From: Bacillota bacterium
GTDB lineage: Bacteria > Bacillota > Clostridia > Oscillospirales > Acutalibacteraceae
Assembly: GCA_023401495.1 (NCBI GenBank)
Contig: JAEXDU010000049.1
Span: 1-6,691 of the forward strand
Reading direction: 5' to 3'
Length of the DNA: 6,691 nucleotides
The position numbers and the translations under genes are program-made. The notes under the pieces were generated by a model. That model ran no database searches. It worked only from the letters and a program-made list of their open reading frames with translations, and was not told where the DNA came from. Below, piece by piece: positions 1-6,691 of this stretch; within the stretch, counting starts at the first letter, position 1, and every line of letters begins with the position of its first letter.

Positions 1-3000
1 TTTTCCAACAGATTGTAAGGGTTCGCCACGTTCCCGATTTCAAGCTGCAGGCAATCAAACCAAGCAGTTCCGGCCGTGTTGATCAGCCCCGCATGCACGG
101 AAACTTCGGTCGTGCCTGCTGGAACGGTAAAGGTCACAGAAATCCGGGGCCAGGTGGTTGTCGTCCCGTTGATCCCGCTTCGGCCAATGAATTCAGTCGG
201 ATTTGGGTCGCCGGTGACCGCCTGAACGAACAGGTTCGCATACCCGTCGCTGACCCCTTCCGTATTGACATAAGCGGAGAAGGTATACTCCTGACCGGAC
301 TGCAACCCGGTTATCACCTGCTTTGCGCTCACTTTGCCGGTGCCGGACTGCGTCTGCGTCACTTTCAGAGAGTTATTCCCCAGAGAAGCAACGCCGGAAG
401 CGATGCTCATCTGCCCGGTAGATGTGCCTTGACGGTAAAGAGTCCAGGAGGGCGTCTGTTCCGTCAGCTCCGCACTGTGGTTTTTCAGAAGATTCACGAC
501 CGGCCGGCTGGTTTCTGCCTGCGCGGCTATTTTATTCTTCTGTGCGTTGGTTTCCGCCTTCTCAATGTATTTGTAGGACGCGGCGGAAGAGTCGGCGTTC
601 ACAATACTGACCGGGCGGCCATAACGGTCGAAGCTGTAGGTTTCGGTTTGAATCTTACCCAGCGCGGACTTGTACTCGAATTTGGTCGTGTTGTCAATAT
701 TGTAAGTCATGGATACGGTATTCCCGATTCCGCCGATTTCGGAATATTCTATGGCGCTGGTCACACGGTTCCTGAGCATCCAGTCCGAACCGTTGAGCTC
801 GTAGGCGTATTGGATCCAGTTCCCGTCAATATCTTTTGCCCGGGTCAGAAGATTGTTCGTATATTCATAGTAAGTGTTTTTACTGTCAAAGTGCTTGATT
901 CTGTTCAGCAACAGGTTGTTTTCATAGTAAAACTGCGATGTTTTACCATCCGGCGTCGTAACGGAATCCAAGTTTCCATAGCTGGTGTAGCCAAGAGTCG
1001 TTACCCGGCCCGCGCCGTCCGTAATGGTGGAGAGCTTTGCACCGCTGTAACCCAGAGTGAGCGAATTTCCATTGATATCGTATATCTTTCGGAGATAGCC
1101 CGACTGTGTGAACGTTTTCTTAGAGCCATCCTGATAGCTGAGCGTATAATATTCATCCGTGCTGCCCCCGGTGGTAAGGATCATGTCAAAACCGTCTTCA
1201 TCGGTATACCTAGAGGTGTTGGACGGATCTGTCACAAAAAAGTGTTCCGATCCATCTTCATCCAAATAGACGTATTTGTAGCCGGCAGCGGCAAGCAGCC
1301 TGAACTTTTCCTTCTCTGCATCATTTGTAGCATTGGCTTCCGTGATTTCATCGACTCTTTGGCTCAGGTTGCTTTGGAATCCAAGACCGAAAGTGCCTCC
1401 GCGCTTGCCATCCTTAAATTGTGAACCGGATAGACTGCTGTTAAAAATCAGACCGAAATTCAGCGGTACCAGTTCCCCTGTTGTTCCGGTAATAGGAATG
1501 GTGAATATCAGGTTCCCGTTATAATCATTCACATGGCCGGTCCCTGCTCTGCCGGCAGATTGCTGATGGTAGCTCAGGTAGGGTTCCAGACCGGTCTGAT
1601 TCACATACCGAATGGTAAGGGTAGGGTACAAACCGCTGCCCGACGGATAATCAGAAGCATAGAATTGATTTCGGACAGCGTCAGCTTCATTGTTTGACGC
1701 CAGCACAACGCCTCTGTGACCTCTGGAGCCGTCATACCATCCCTTGACCAGTTTTGTCAAATCCCAGGAGACAACTTTTTCGTTCGTGCTCTTGGAGGTC
1801 AAAGCATAATCAAGAACGGGGCCGTTTTTTGCGGAATTGACTGCGGTAAGGGTGTTATTCCATGTGTCGCTATGTTCATTCCAGGCGGAGCTCATCTCGT
1901 ACGCGCTGATCAGCATTGATCCGGTGGGGGGACTCATTCCGTCCTTGAACTGCACCAGATTCATTTGTGCCTGCGCAACCACATCGCCCTTATCCATTTT
2001 GGGCAAATCAAAGTCAATTAAAATCCGGCAGGTTTTGTATGTCACGGTTTCATTTCCGACATACATGCTCCCCATATAACCAAAGTTGTTATTTGGGGCG
2101 CCGGAGCTGACGAAGGTATCCCGGACAGCGCCGCCAGAACCAATGGCTGGGTCGATCGTAATGGGATAGACTCTGGCGGAATCATTCAGCCACTCTTCAT
2201 CGGGAGCGATTTCAATTTGAAGAGTTTCTGATTCCTGCCCTACGATGCGCAGAGAAATCGCGCTGCTGATAACACCTTCAGAGTCGGTCATCGAAGGCGC
2301 TTTGATGGTATAGATCGGATTTTCCTGCTTTGTGTCTTCAGCTTCATACAGAGCAATAATTTGGTCACTGGCCTGTTTTGGAATCAGAGAGCCGATTTGA
2401 TAGGTTTCCGTCAGTTTTTTCTGTGCATCTCTGGATTTTAAAATAATATTTTCTTTTACAGAGGAAGAGGTGATCAGGTACTGCACATCAATGTTTGGGA
2501 GCGCATCCCGATACAATACTTCATGGCTCAGCTTTTTCAGCCGTAAGAACTGATCGTTATGACTTTCAGATGGTGCTTCTTGTGCCACCAGTTCAGACGT
2601 GGCTTTTTCCGCACCGTCCAATCCCCAACTGATGGAATGCTGACCGGTTTTCAGGGTAACGGAGCCTTTCGGCTTGATGATTTTTTCCAAACTGATGGAA
2701 GTACGGCCCGCTTTGTTGGTAAGCCGCTGAGATGTTTCAGGCGCTTTCGCGTCTGTCACACTCAGGGTGTTGTCAATGTCCTGCCATAAACCCAAATCGT
2801 CTTTGTAATGAATCGGCTGATCATACGAGGCGGCCAAAAATGTGCCGTCACTCATCAGAAATGTCTTGGAGGTTTCCGTCCGTTTTTCCGGATATTCAGT
2901 GATGATGGCTGCGTCTTCAAAGGTCGTATCTTCATTGTTTGGAATTCCAACTTCCTGTACCTGCTGATCTACAATACTGTCAATACGTTCTTCGGTTTCT

Positions 3001-3023
3001 TTTGATGTAAAAGCGTTCATCAT
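1..3023 (-). CDS. DNRLRE-domain RHS/YD-repeat protein, C-terminus cut by the window edge
   Basis: The minus frame is open from ATG at 3023 to the window edge, giving 1007 visible residues with no stop; an in-frame TAA lies just upstream (3035-3033). Residues about 55-85 (FLMSDGTFLAASYDQPIHY, then WQDIDNTL) match the N-terminal segment usual in clostridial DNRLRE/RHS proteins. Residues about 285-475 look like a DNRLRE domain: VYPITIDP, then DTFVSSGAPNNNFGYMGSMY, then SWDLTKLVKGWYDG. Residues about 640-826 carry YD/RHS-like units such as LRKIYDINGNSLTLGY, DGAGRVTTLGYTSYGNLDSV and YSFDRYGRPVSIVNAD. Residues about 844 to the edge resemble a CBM4/9-like beta-sandwich (NLLKNHSAE, SLKVTQTQSGTGKV, WFDCLQLEIG). 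Proteins of this type are usually very large surface or secreted proteins, some carrying C-terminal toxin tips. No signal peptide or membrane segment is seen here. The start could equally be the next codon, ATG at 3020, which is better spaced from the ribosome binding site. The gene has its own promoter. The family call is firm; cell location and function are inference. Confidence 0.9.
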   Translation of the reverse strand, partial: MMNAFTSKETEERIDSIVDQQVQEVGIPNNEDTTFEDAAIITEYPEKRTETSKTFLMSDGTFLAASYDQPIHYKDDLGLWQDIDNTLSVTDAKAPETSQRLTNKAGRTSISLEKIIKPKGSVTLKTGQHSISWGLDGAEKATSELVAQEAPSESHNDQFLRLKKLSHEVLYRDALPNIDVQYLITSSSVKENIILKSRDAQKKLTETYQIGSLIPKQASDQIIALYEAEDTKQENPIYTIKAPSMTDSEGVISSAISLRIVGQESETLQIEIAPDEEWLNDSARVYPITIDPAIGSGGAVRDTFVSSGAPNNNFGYMGSMYVGNETVTYKTCRILIDFDLPKMDKGDVVAQAQMNLVQFKDGMSPPTGSMLISAYEMSSAWNEHSDTWNNTLTAVNSAKNGPVLDYALTSKSTNEKVVSWDLTKLVKGWYDGSRGHRGVVLASNNEADAVRNQFYASDYPSGSGLYPTLTIRYVNQTGLEPYLSYHQQSAGRAGTGHVNDYNGNLIFTIPITGTTGELVPLNFGLIFNSSLSGSQFKDGKRGGTFGLGFQSNLSQRVDEITEANATNDAEKEKFRLLAAAGYKYVYLDEDGSEHFFVTDPSNTSRYTDEDGFDMILTTGGSTDEYYTLSYQDGSKKTFTQSGYLRKIYDINGNSLTLGYSGAKLSTITDGAGRVTTLGYTSYGNLDSVTTPDGKTSQFYYENNLLLNRIKHFDSKNTYYEYTNNLLTRAKDIDGNWIQYAYELNGSDWMLRNRVTSAIEYSEIGGIGNTVSMTYNIDNTTKFEYKSALGKIQTETYSFDRYGRPVSIVNADSSAASYKYIEKAETNAQKNKIAAQAETSRPVVNLLKNHSAELTEQTPSWTLYRQGTSTGQMSIASGVASLGNNSLKVTQTQSGTGKVSAKQVITGLQSGQEYTFSAYVNTEGVSDGYANLFVQAVTGDPNPTEFIGRSGINGTTTTWPRISVTFTVPAGTTEVSVHAGLINTAGTAWFDCLQLEIGNVANPYNLLE

Positions 3024-3026
3024 GTG

Positions 3027-3034
3027 ACCTCCTT
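3027..3034 (-). promoter_or_regulatory. Strong ribosome binding site of the RHS-repeat gene
   Basis: Read on the minus strand this is AAGGAGGT, an eight-base match to the anti-Shine-Dalgarno sequence. GGAGG ends 4 bases before ATG 3023 and 7 bases before ATG 3020. The spacing favours the second ATG as the main start, which would shorten the protein by one residue. Confidence 0.85.
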
Positions 3035-3069
3035 ACTATTATTTGGTTTCTTTGGGTTTATTTGGCTTG

Positions 3070-3098
3070 AGTATAAAACAAATAAAGAGTTAAGTCAA
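3070..3098 (-). promoter_or_regulatory. Sigma-A type promoter of the RHS-repeat gene
   Basis: On the minus strand, TTGACT (3098-3093) is followed after exactly 17 bases by TATACT (3075-3070). These are one mismatch each from the TTGACA and TATAAT consensus, at ideal spacing. Transcription would begin near 3063, leaving a leader of about 40 bases before the start codon. The DNA upstream (to about 3260) is very AT-rich, as is common around such promoters and possibly UP-element-like. No clear operator palindrome overlaps the promoter, so it could be constitutive. Confidence 0.8.
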
Positions 3099-3508
3099 CA
3101 TAAGTAACAAAAATTTTACATAATATTTATGGGAGATTGTGAATAAAATCCGGTTATTACAGTAATTTTGTACTATTTGAAATAAATAATAAATTTTATA
3201 GGTTAACAGAAATCTTTGTTTATGTGAACTTTGCAGAATCTTCCTGAGATTGATCATTTCCTAAATATCGATTGAAGCATTCGTTTGTTCCCAATCAGGA
3301 ATTGCATTGCCCCGCAGCTTGTCATAATCGCTTTTAGAAATTTGCAAAGCAAATCAAATGCAGCATGCGTGCCAGCAGACCCCAGTGATCAAAGAACAGC
3401 GCGCTTCATCAAAGAAAGAGCTGTTATAACAAAGAAATTCTTTAATCCTCATGAACAGGTACAAGCTTTTTTGACAACTTTCCTATTTGCCAATACTTGT
3501 AATACGAA
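3099..3508. other. Intergenic stretch without a convincing gene
   Basis: This stretch lies between the terminator-like hairpin and the RHS-gene promoter. The part from 3099 to about 3260 is very AT-rich. The part from about 3285 to 3440 is closer to gene-like composition and is open in more than one frame. These include a plus-strand frame beginning ATG at 3285 and a minus-strand stretch ending with the residues GAMQFLIGNKRMLQSIFRK. Neither has a good ribosome binding site or a family I recognise, so I call no gene. Small repeats are present: ATCAAAGAA at 3388-3396 and again at 3408-3416, and a short palindrome ATTTGC/GCAAAT around 3340-3354. It may be spacer or a decayed gene remnant. Confidence 0.5.
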
Positions 3509-3546
3509 AGCTCCCGGTCGGCGCATTTTCGCGCCGACCGGGAGCT
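3509..3546 (-). terminator. GC-rich hairpin, probable terminator of the amidohydrolase operon
   Basis: Positions 3509-3524 pair perfectly with 3531-3546, a 16-bp stem (AGCTCCCGGTCGGCGC and its complement) with a six-base loop. It lies 37 bases after the amidohydrolase stop codon. In the minus direction the stem is followed by a short, broken T run (TTTCGTATT), weaker than a classical intrinsic terminator. In the plus direction a longer T run (TTTTTT) exists but sits about 9 bases beyond the stem. The hairpin is certain. Its role as operon terminator is inferred from its place after the last gene. Confidence 0.75.
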
Positions 3547-3583
3547 CAAATAAATTTTTTGGATTTTTAATGAACAGTTGAAT

Positions 3584-4732
3584 TTACTGGTATTCGGGTT
3601 CGTAAATATAGTCGGGAGCACAATAGACAATATCACCGTCTTTGATCGTCAGCTCAGGCTTGAGCATGCGATCGGCCTCAAACGCGGTTCCTTTCCAATC
3701 GCGGTATGTCTGGTGGAATTCCTTCCAGTCAAAAATAGCTACGTCTGCTCTTGCGCCTTCGGACAGGCAGCCGATTTCTCCAGTCATCTTCATCAGGCGG
3801 GCCGGCGTGCTTGTCGCCATTTGTACCACCTGCTGCATGGGAATTCCCATGCAAATATAGCGGGACATCAGGTTCGGCAAAGAAAAAATCGTGCGCCGAT
3901 ACATACTGCCCAGTACTAAATCTGTACTGCAGATATCTGCGATAAAGCCCTGTGCCATCGCGGATTTCATCACGTCATAATCGCCGTGCTTGCGGCCCTC
4001 GGCAGTATCGAACCAGATGCCGCGTTCCCGTGCTTCGCGAACGCATTCATACAGTTTCCCGTTTTCGTCGATGATTGTATTTTTTGCACCCTGATAGACA
4101 TGCTCGAAAATGTCGCCGGGGCGCAGTACCTCCAGCACTTCGCAGGTGGGAACCGGAAGATTGGTGCAGTGTACTTCTACCGGGCAGTTGATTTTATCTG
4201 CAATGGCGACCGTGGCTTTCAACGGCTCAATGCCAAGGCCCATAGCCAGTTCTTCACTTTGCCTGATTTTCAGTCCCAGAATATTGTCTTTGTTTTCTTC
4301 ATAGATTCGGGCGATTTTTTCTGCGTTAAAGTATTTGGGATCGATGCACTCGTGGTAACTGGTGGTAACGAGTCCGGCTGAGCACATTTGCAGAAAGCTT
4401 TTGATGGTCACCTTGCTTCTCTCGATCACAGAGGAACGGAACATCCGGTAATTGGAAACGCCCGCCGTTGCATCCACAGCGCTTGTTACTCCGGTGGGCA
4501 AATAAGCGAGATCCGGGTAGATTCCGATATCTGTTCCTTCCGCAAACATATGCGCATGCGCATCGATCAGTCCGGGGAAAACATAGCGTCCGACAGCGTC
4601 GATTGTGTGTTTTGCCGGTTCTCCTTCTTCATGTTTTGTGATTTTTCCGTTGTAGATGGCAACCGGCTGAATGGTGTCGACCTGATTGAGCGGATCGATC
4701 ACATGGCCGTTGATGATTAATAAATCCAGCAT
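3584..4732 (-). CDS. cog3964-type amidohydrolase/deacetylase family metallohydrolase
   Basis: This 382-residue protein is full length for the amidohydrolase superfamily subgroup often mis-annotated as dihydroorotase (cog3964, EF_0837-like). It opens with the small beta domain seen in urease-like enzymes (LLIINGHVIDP) and then FPGLIDAHAHMF, giving metal ligands H59 and H61. K155 in GLKIR fits the carboxylated bridging lysine. H188 (VEVHCT), H211 (FEHVYQG) and D271 (CSTD) complete a binuclear metal site. The C-terminus returns to the small domain (ARADVAIFDW, residues 327-336). From memory, tested cog3964 enzymes hydrolyse acetyl-(R)-mandelate and related alpha-acyloxy acids, not dihydroorotate; the substrate here is unknown. 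The protein has no signal peptide and should be cytoplasmic. GGAGG at 4743-4739 lies 6 bases before the ATG. It is the last gene of the operon, behind an 86-base gap holding a strong stem-loop. Confidence 0.9.
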   Translation of the reverse strand: MLDLLIINGHVIDPLNQVDTIQPVAIYNGKITKHEEGEPAKHTIDAVGRYVFPGLIDAHAHMFAEGTDIGIYPDLAYLPTGVTSAVDATAGVSNYRMFRSSVIERSKVTIKSFLQMCSAGLVTTSYHECIDPKYFNAEKIARIYEENKDNILGLKIRQSEELAMGLGIEPLKATVAIADKINCPVEVHCTNLPVPTCEVLEVLRPGDIFEHVYQGAKNTIIDENGKLYECVREARERGIWFDTAEGRKHGDYDVMKSAMAQGFIADICSTDLVLGSMYRRTIFSLPNLMSRYICMGIPMQQVVQMATSTPARLMKMTGEIGCLSEGARADVAIFDWKEFHQTYRDWKGTAFEADRMLKPELTIKDGDIVYCAPDYIYEPEYQ

Positions 4733-4763
4733 TTTTTTCCTCCTTTTTCATGGATGTAATTTC

Positions 4764-4803
4764 GCCGTACAGGAATACGGATTTCTCCGTATTCCTGTAC
4801 GGC
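4764..4803 (-). promoter_or_regulatory. Intercistronic 18-bp stem-loop with a GAAA loop
   Basis: Positions 4764-4781 are perfectly complementary to 4786-4803, leaving a four-base loop. In minus-strand RNA the stem closes on GAAA, a GNRA-type tetraloop, which is very stable. It begins 15 bases after the stop of the 77-residue membrane gene and ends 20 bases before the GGAGG of the amidohydrolase. No T run follows it in the minus direction (GAAATTACATCC), so it is not a standard intrinsic terminator. Stabilising or processing the upstream message, or setting a lower expression level for the amidohydrolase, are reasonable roles but are inferred. Confidence 0.8.
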
Positions 4804-4818
4804 TGTGTCAGTGAATAC

Positions 4819-5052
4819 TCAGTCCGCTTTCATCTGACCTCTCATGTAAGCCAATATAATAGCAATAATGGAAGACACGGCCGAAACCATACTGGCCGGT
4901 ATCGCAATCGCTTTATACAGCGAAGTGGACAGCGCTCCATTCAATGTAATAACAGCAAATCCCTGCGCAAAGACCATCAGTGTAACTGCTACAAAGAAAA
5001 TGATGGTGGTGATAACACAAAGGGCGTCTAAAATTTTCTCTGCCGTTTTCAT
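4819..5052 (-). CDS. Small two-segment membrane protein, likely partner of the TRAP-like permease
   Basis: This 77-residue protein consists almost wholly of two hydrophobic helices, about residues 8-34 (ending MVFAQGFAVI) and 46-70 (AIPASMVSAVSSIIAIILAY), joined by a short polar loop and ending in a charged tail (RGQMKAD). I do not recognise a named family. It starts 20 bases after the permease stop and has its own GGAGG (5063-5059) with a 6-base spacer, so it is very probably a translated member of the same operon. TRAP transporters need a small DctQ subunit, normally about 160-180 residues with four membrane segments. This protein sits where such a subunit could be encoded but is half that size. 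It may be a minimal DctQ-like partner or an unrelated accessory peptide. Confidence 0.8.
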   Translation of the reverse strand: MKTAEKILDALCVITTIIFFVAVTLMVFAQGFAVITLNGALSTSLYKAIAIPASMVSAVSSIIAIILAYMRGQMKAD

Positions 5053-5072
5053 GGGAATCCTCCTTTCACAGA

Positions 5073-6443
5073 CTATCGAATAATAGGCAGTACCCCGACT
5101 GCAACCAGAGTGGCTACCCCAATCAACGGAAGAACATAGTCGGTGATCAGCGGTACAAAAATAACCTTGGGGTCATCTACCTCGGCCGACCCGCACGAAA
5201 TGAAGATGGGAGATGAGCTGGGGGGAGAGGCGCCTTCCGTAGAAATGCAGATCATAAACGCAACGACTGCGGCAATCGGGTTTACCCCTGCGCCCACAAA
5301 AACAGAGAACGCAACAGAACCCACGGCAGCGGTTGTGGCAACGGCGCTCAGGGGCCCGGCTACCAGCACGATCATGATGCAGGTCAGGATAATCATAACC
5401 AGATTCGGCAGAGTAAGAGCTTCCAGAAGAACCTTGAGGTCCTGGTCGAAGCCGACCATGGTCAATACATTGCTGGCGGCCAGAGCAAACAGAAGCACGC
5501 CTCCGACTGTTGCAAAGGTAGGCTGGCAGCCCTTGAGCAGCCCGATCCATTCACTGCCTGTTTGGGGCAGGCTCTTTCTGCCGACAATCAGGCAAATCAC
5601 GCTGACAACGACGGGAACCCACAGAACGATATTGATCGAAGAAACGCCTGCTTTGGCAAAGGACTCTGCAGCAGTCAAGAACTTTGCAACAGGGCCCATG
5701 GTCAATAGCAGAGGGATCGCGATACCGGCCAGCATCAGCAAAGAAGTCCAGTTATCGTGGAAGGATTGACCGAACGGCTTGATTTGATCCTCCGGAACTG
5801 CCTGTACATTGTATTTTTTCGCATACAGCCATACCCGGATCAATCGATATACGAATGTCCACGCGCCGCCGCACAGCACGGCAATATAAGCTTGCCCGAC
5901 CGTCATTGCAGCCGCAACCGGGGCCAGACCTAACAGAAGAAACATCGCGGTACAAGAGGGCATGGACTGCCCAACCCCGGCATTGCCCGCATTCATGGTA
6001 GCCGACACTTCTTTCGGCCAGCCGCTTTCTTTCATCCACGGGACGGTAATGGCGCCAACCGTTGCACAGTTGGCAATCGCATTACCCGATACCAGACCGA
6101 ATAAAAAGCTCGCGCATACGGAAACATAGGCCGCGCCACCTTTGATGCGGCCAATAATGGAGTTTAAAAGTTCAACCAGACGAGCGATCATTCCTGTTTT
6201 TGTCATAATGACCGACATCAGCAGGAACAGCATGGTTGCGAGAAAAGAACTCTCTTTAGATGCCGAGAGCAAAGCAGTGCCCAAAGTGCCCGGAAAAGCA
6301 GAGAATCCATTGAACAACGCGACAATAAGAAAACCAATGCCCATGCACTCGGCTATGTTTCTTTTCAGTACAAGCATCCAGATAATGATCGCTGCAATGT
6401 AAATGATGAATGCCCAGATGCCGATTCCGATTCCCAAAATCAT
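5073..6443 (-). CDS. TRAP/DctM-like large permease subunit
   Basis: This 456-residue integral membrane protein has about a dozen hydrophobic stretches. The central segment at residues 115-141 (FGLVSGNAIANCATVG, then PWMKESG), followed by NAGNAGVGQSMPS (151-163), corresponds to the conserved DctM motif usually read as FG.xSGSxxANxxTTG with the following MPP-like turn. A second re-entrant-like motif near the C-terminus (STEGASPPSSSPIFI, 401-415) matches the matching half of the fold. DctM proteins carry out sodium-driven uptake of organic acids across the cytoplasmic membrane, normally with a small DctQ subunit and a binding protein. No binding protein is seen in this window. The start is ATG 6443, with GGAGG at 6457-6453 and a 9-base spacer; an out-of-frame ATG at 6450 is not used. 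The gene lies 24 bases after the RraA-like stop. The superfamily call is good; the substrate cannot be read from sequence, though the neighbours suggest an organic acid. Confidence 0.85.
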   Translation of the reverse strand: MILGIGIGIWAFIIYIAAIIIWMLVLKRNIAECMGIGFLIVALFNGFSAFPGTLGTALLSASKESSFLATMLFLLMSVIMTKTGMIARLVELLNSIIGRIKGGAAYVSVCASFLFGLVSGNAIANCATVGAITVPWMKESGWPKEVSATMNAGNAGVGQSMPSCTAMFLLLGLAPVAAAMTVGQAYIAVLCGGAWTFVYRLIRVWLYAKKYNVQAVPEDQIKPFGQSFHDNWTSLLMLAGIAIPLLLTMGPVAKFLTAAESFAKAGVSSINIVLWVPVVVSVICLIVGRKSLPQTGSEWIGLLKGCQPTFATVGGVLLFALAASNVLTMVGFDQDLKVLLEALTLPNLVMIILTCIMIVLVAGPLSAVATTAAVGSVAFSVFVGAGVNPIAAVVAFMICISTEGASPPSSSPIFISCGSAEVDDPKVIFVPLITDYVLPLIGVATLVAVGVLPIIR

Positions 6444-6467
6444 GAATCATTCCCTCCTTCTCAGAAC

Positions 6468-6691
6468 TTATCCTGTACATTTTCCCTGAATCATTTCCAC
6501 GTTCTTCTTCGCCAAAGTATCTTCTACCCACTGGCGTTTTGCAGTGCCATTTTTTGCGGCGGTTACCTTACTGGCATCCGCTTCCGCATATTTTTTCGCA
6601 TCCTCCAGAATCTGAGCCGCGTCTGCTCTGGGAATGATGATGACGCCGTCCCGGTCGCCCAGAACAATATCCCCGGGGTTTACCGCAATAT
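6468..6691 (-). CDS. RraA-family (HMG aldolase-like) protein, C-terminal part
   Basis: Only the last 73 codons are present, ending in TAA at 6470-6468; the gene enters from the right edge. The visible start IAVNPGDIVLGDRDGVIIIP matches the very conserved C-terminal stretch of the RraA family, usually V.PGD.V.GD.DGVVVVP. It is followed by the usual charged helix (ADAAQILEDAKKYAEADASK). Family members include 4-hydroxy-4-methyl-2-oxoglutarate aldolase/oxaloacetate decarboxylase and the RNase E inhibitor RraA; many are labelled dimethylmenaquinone methyltransferase in error. Next to a transporter and a hydrolase, an aldolase or decarboxylase role is far more likely than RNase control. The active-site region is outside the window, so the reaction cannot be settled. 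Confidence 0.88.
   Translation of the reverse strand, partial: IAVNPGDIVLGDRDGVIIIPRADAAQILEDAKKYAEADASKVTAAKNGTAKRQWVEDTLAKKNVEMIQGKCTG

Noticed and set aside
93..1424. A 443-codon open frame on the plus strand
   Set aside because: It is antisense to the RHS-repeat gene, whose minus-strand frame shows clear domains throughout. The plus-strand product has low-complexity, Arg/Val-rich character and matches no family I know.
3442..3636. A 64-codon minus-strand open frame overlapping the end of the amidohydrolase and the terminator hairpin
   Set aside because: It runs through the hairpin, overlaps the amidohydrolase end in another frame and has no good ribosome binding site.
3986..4381. A 131-codon open frame on the plus strand
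   Set aside because: It is antisense to the amidohydrolase, which has all its metal ligands in the minus frame.
3584..4732. Dihydroorotase (pyrC) as the identity of the amidohydrolase
   Set aside because: The metal ligands are shared across the superfamily, but the overall sequence fits the cog3964/EF_0837 group and no pyrimidine genes are nearby.
5143..5769. A 208-codon open frame on the plus strand
   Set aside because: It lies wholly inside the permease gene on the other strand and reads as Thr/Ala-rich shadow protein with no recognisable motif.
6256..6531. A 91-codon minus-strand open frame bridging the RraA-like gene and the permease
   Set aside because: It overlaps both genes in another frame. 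Both flanking genes have strong family motifs in their own frames, so this is a shadow.

Overview
The window looks like Clostridia-type (Bacillota) chromosome. The support is indirect: strong GGAGG-type ribosome binding sites before every start, one near-consensus sigma-A promoter, an AT-rich promoter region beside moderately GC-balanced genes, and a DNRLRE/RHS-repeat protein of a style common in anaerobic Clostridia. I cannot name the genus. All supported genes lie on the minus strand, so transcription runs from high to low coordinates.

The right half (6691 down to 3584) is a compact catabolic operon. In transcription order it holds the C-terminal end of an RraA-family (HMG aldolase-like) protein, a 456-residue TRAP/DctM-like large permease, a 77-residue protein with two membrane segments, and a 382-residue cog3964-type amidohydrolase with a full set of metal ligands. 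The first three genes are 20 to 24 bases apart. A perfect 18-bp stem with a GAAA loop fills the gap before the amidohydrolase, and a GC-rich hairpin after it probably ends the transcript. The simplest reading is uptake of an organic acid, perhaps acylated, followed by hydrolysis (amidohydrolase) and retro-aldol cleavage or decarboxylation (RraA-like protein). The substrate is unknown, and the operon starts outside the window.

The middle (3024 to 3583) is a 560-base gap. It holds the terminator, a stretch with no convincing gene, and an AT-rich promoter region for the next gene.

The left half (3023 down to 1) is one large open gene, cut by the window edge. Its 1007 visible residues show an N-terminal conserved segment, a DNRLRE-type domain, YD/RHS-like repeats and a carbohydrate-binding-like beta domain. 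It resembles large surface or polymorphic-toxin RHS proteins, but no signal peptide is visible at the assigned start. The part that would carry any toxin tip is outside the window.

The most interesting items are the permease with its very small membrane partner, the four-gene metabolic set of unknown substrate, and the intercistronic stem-loop.
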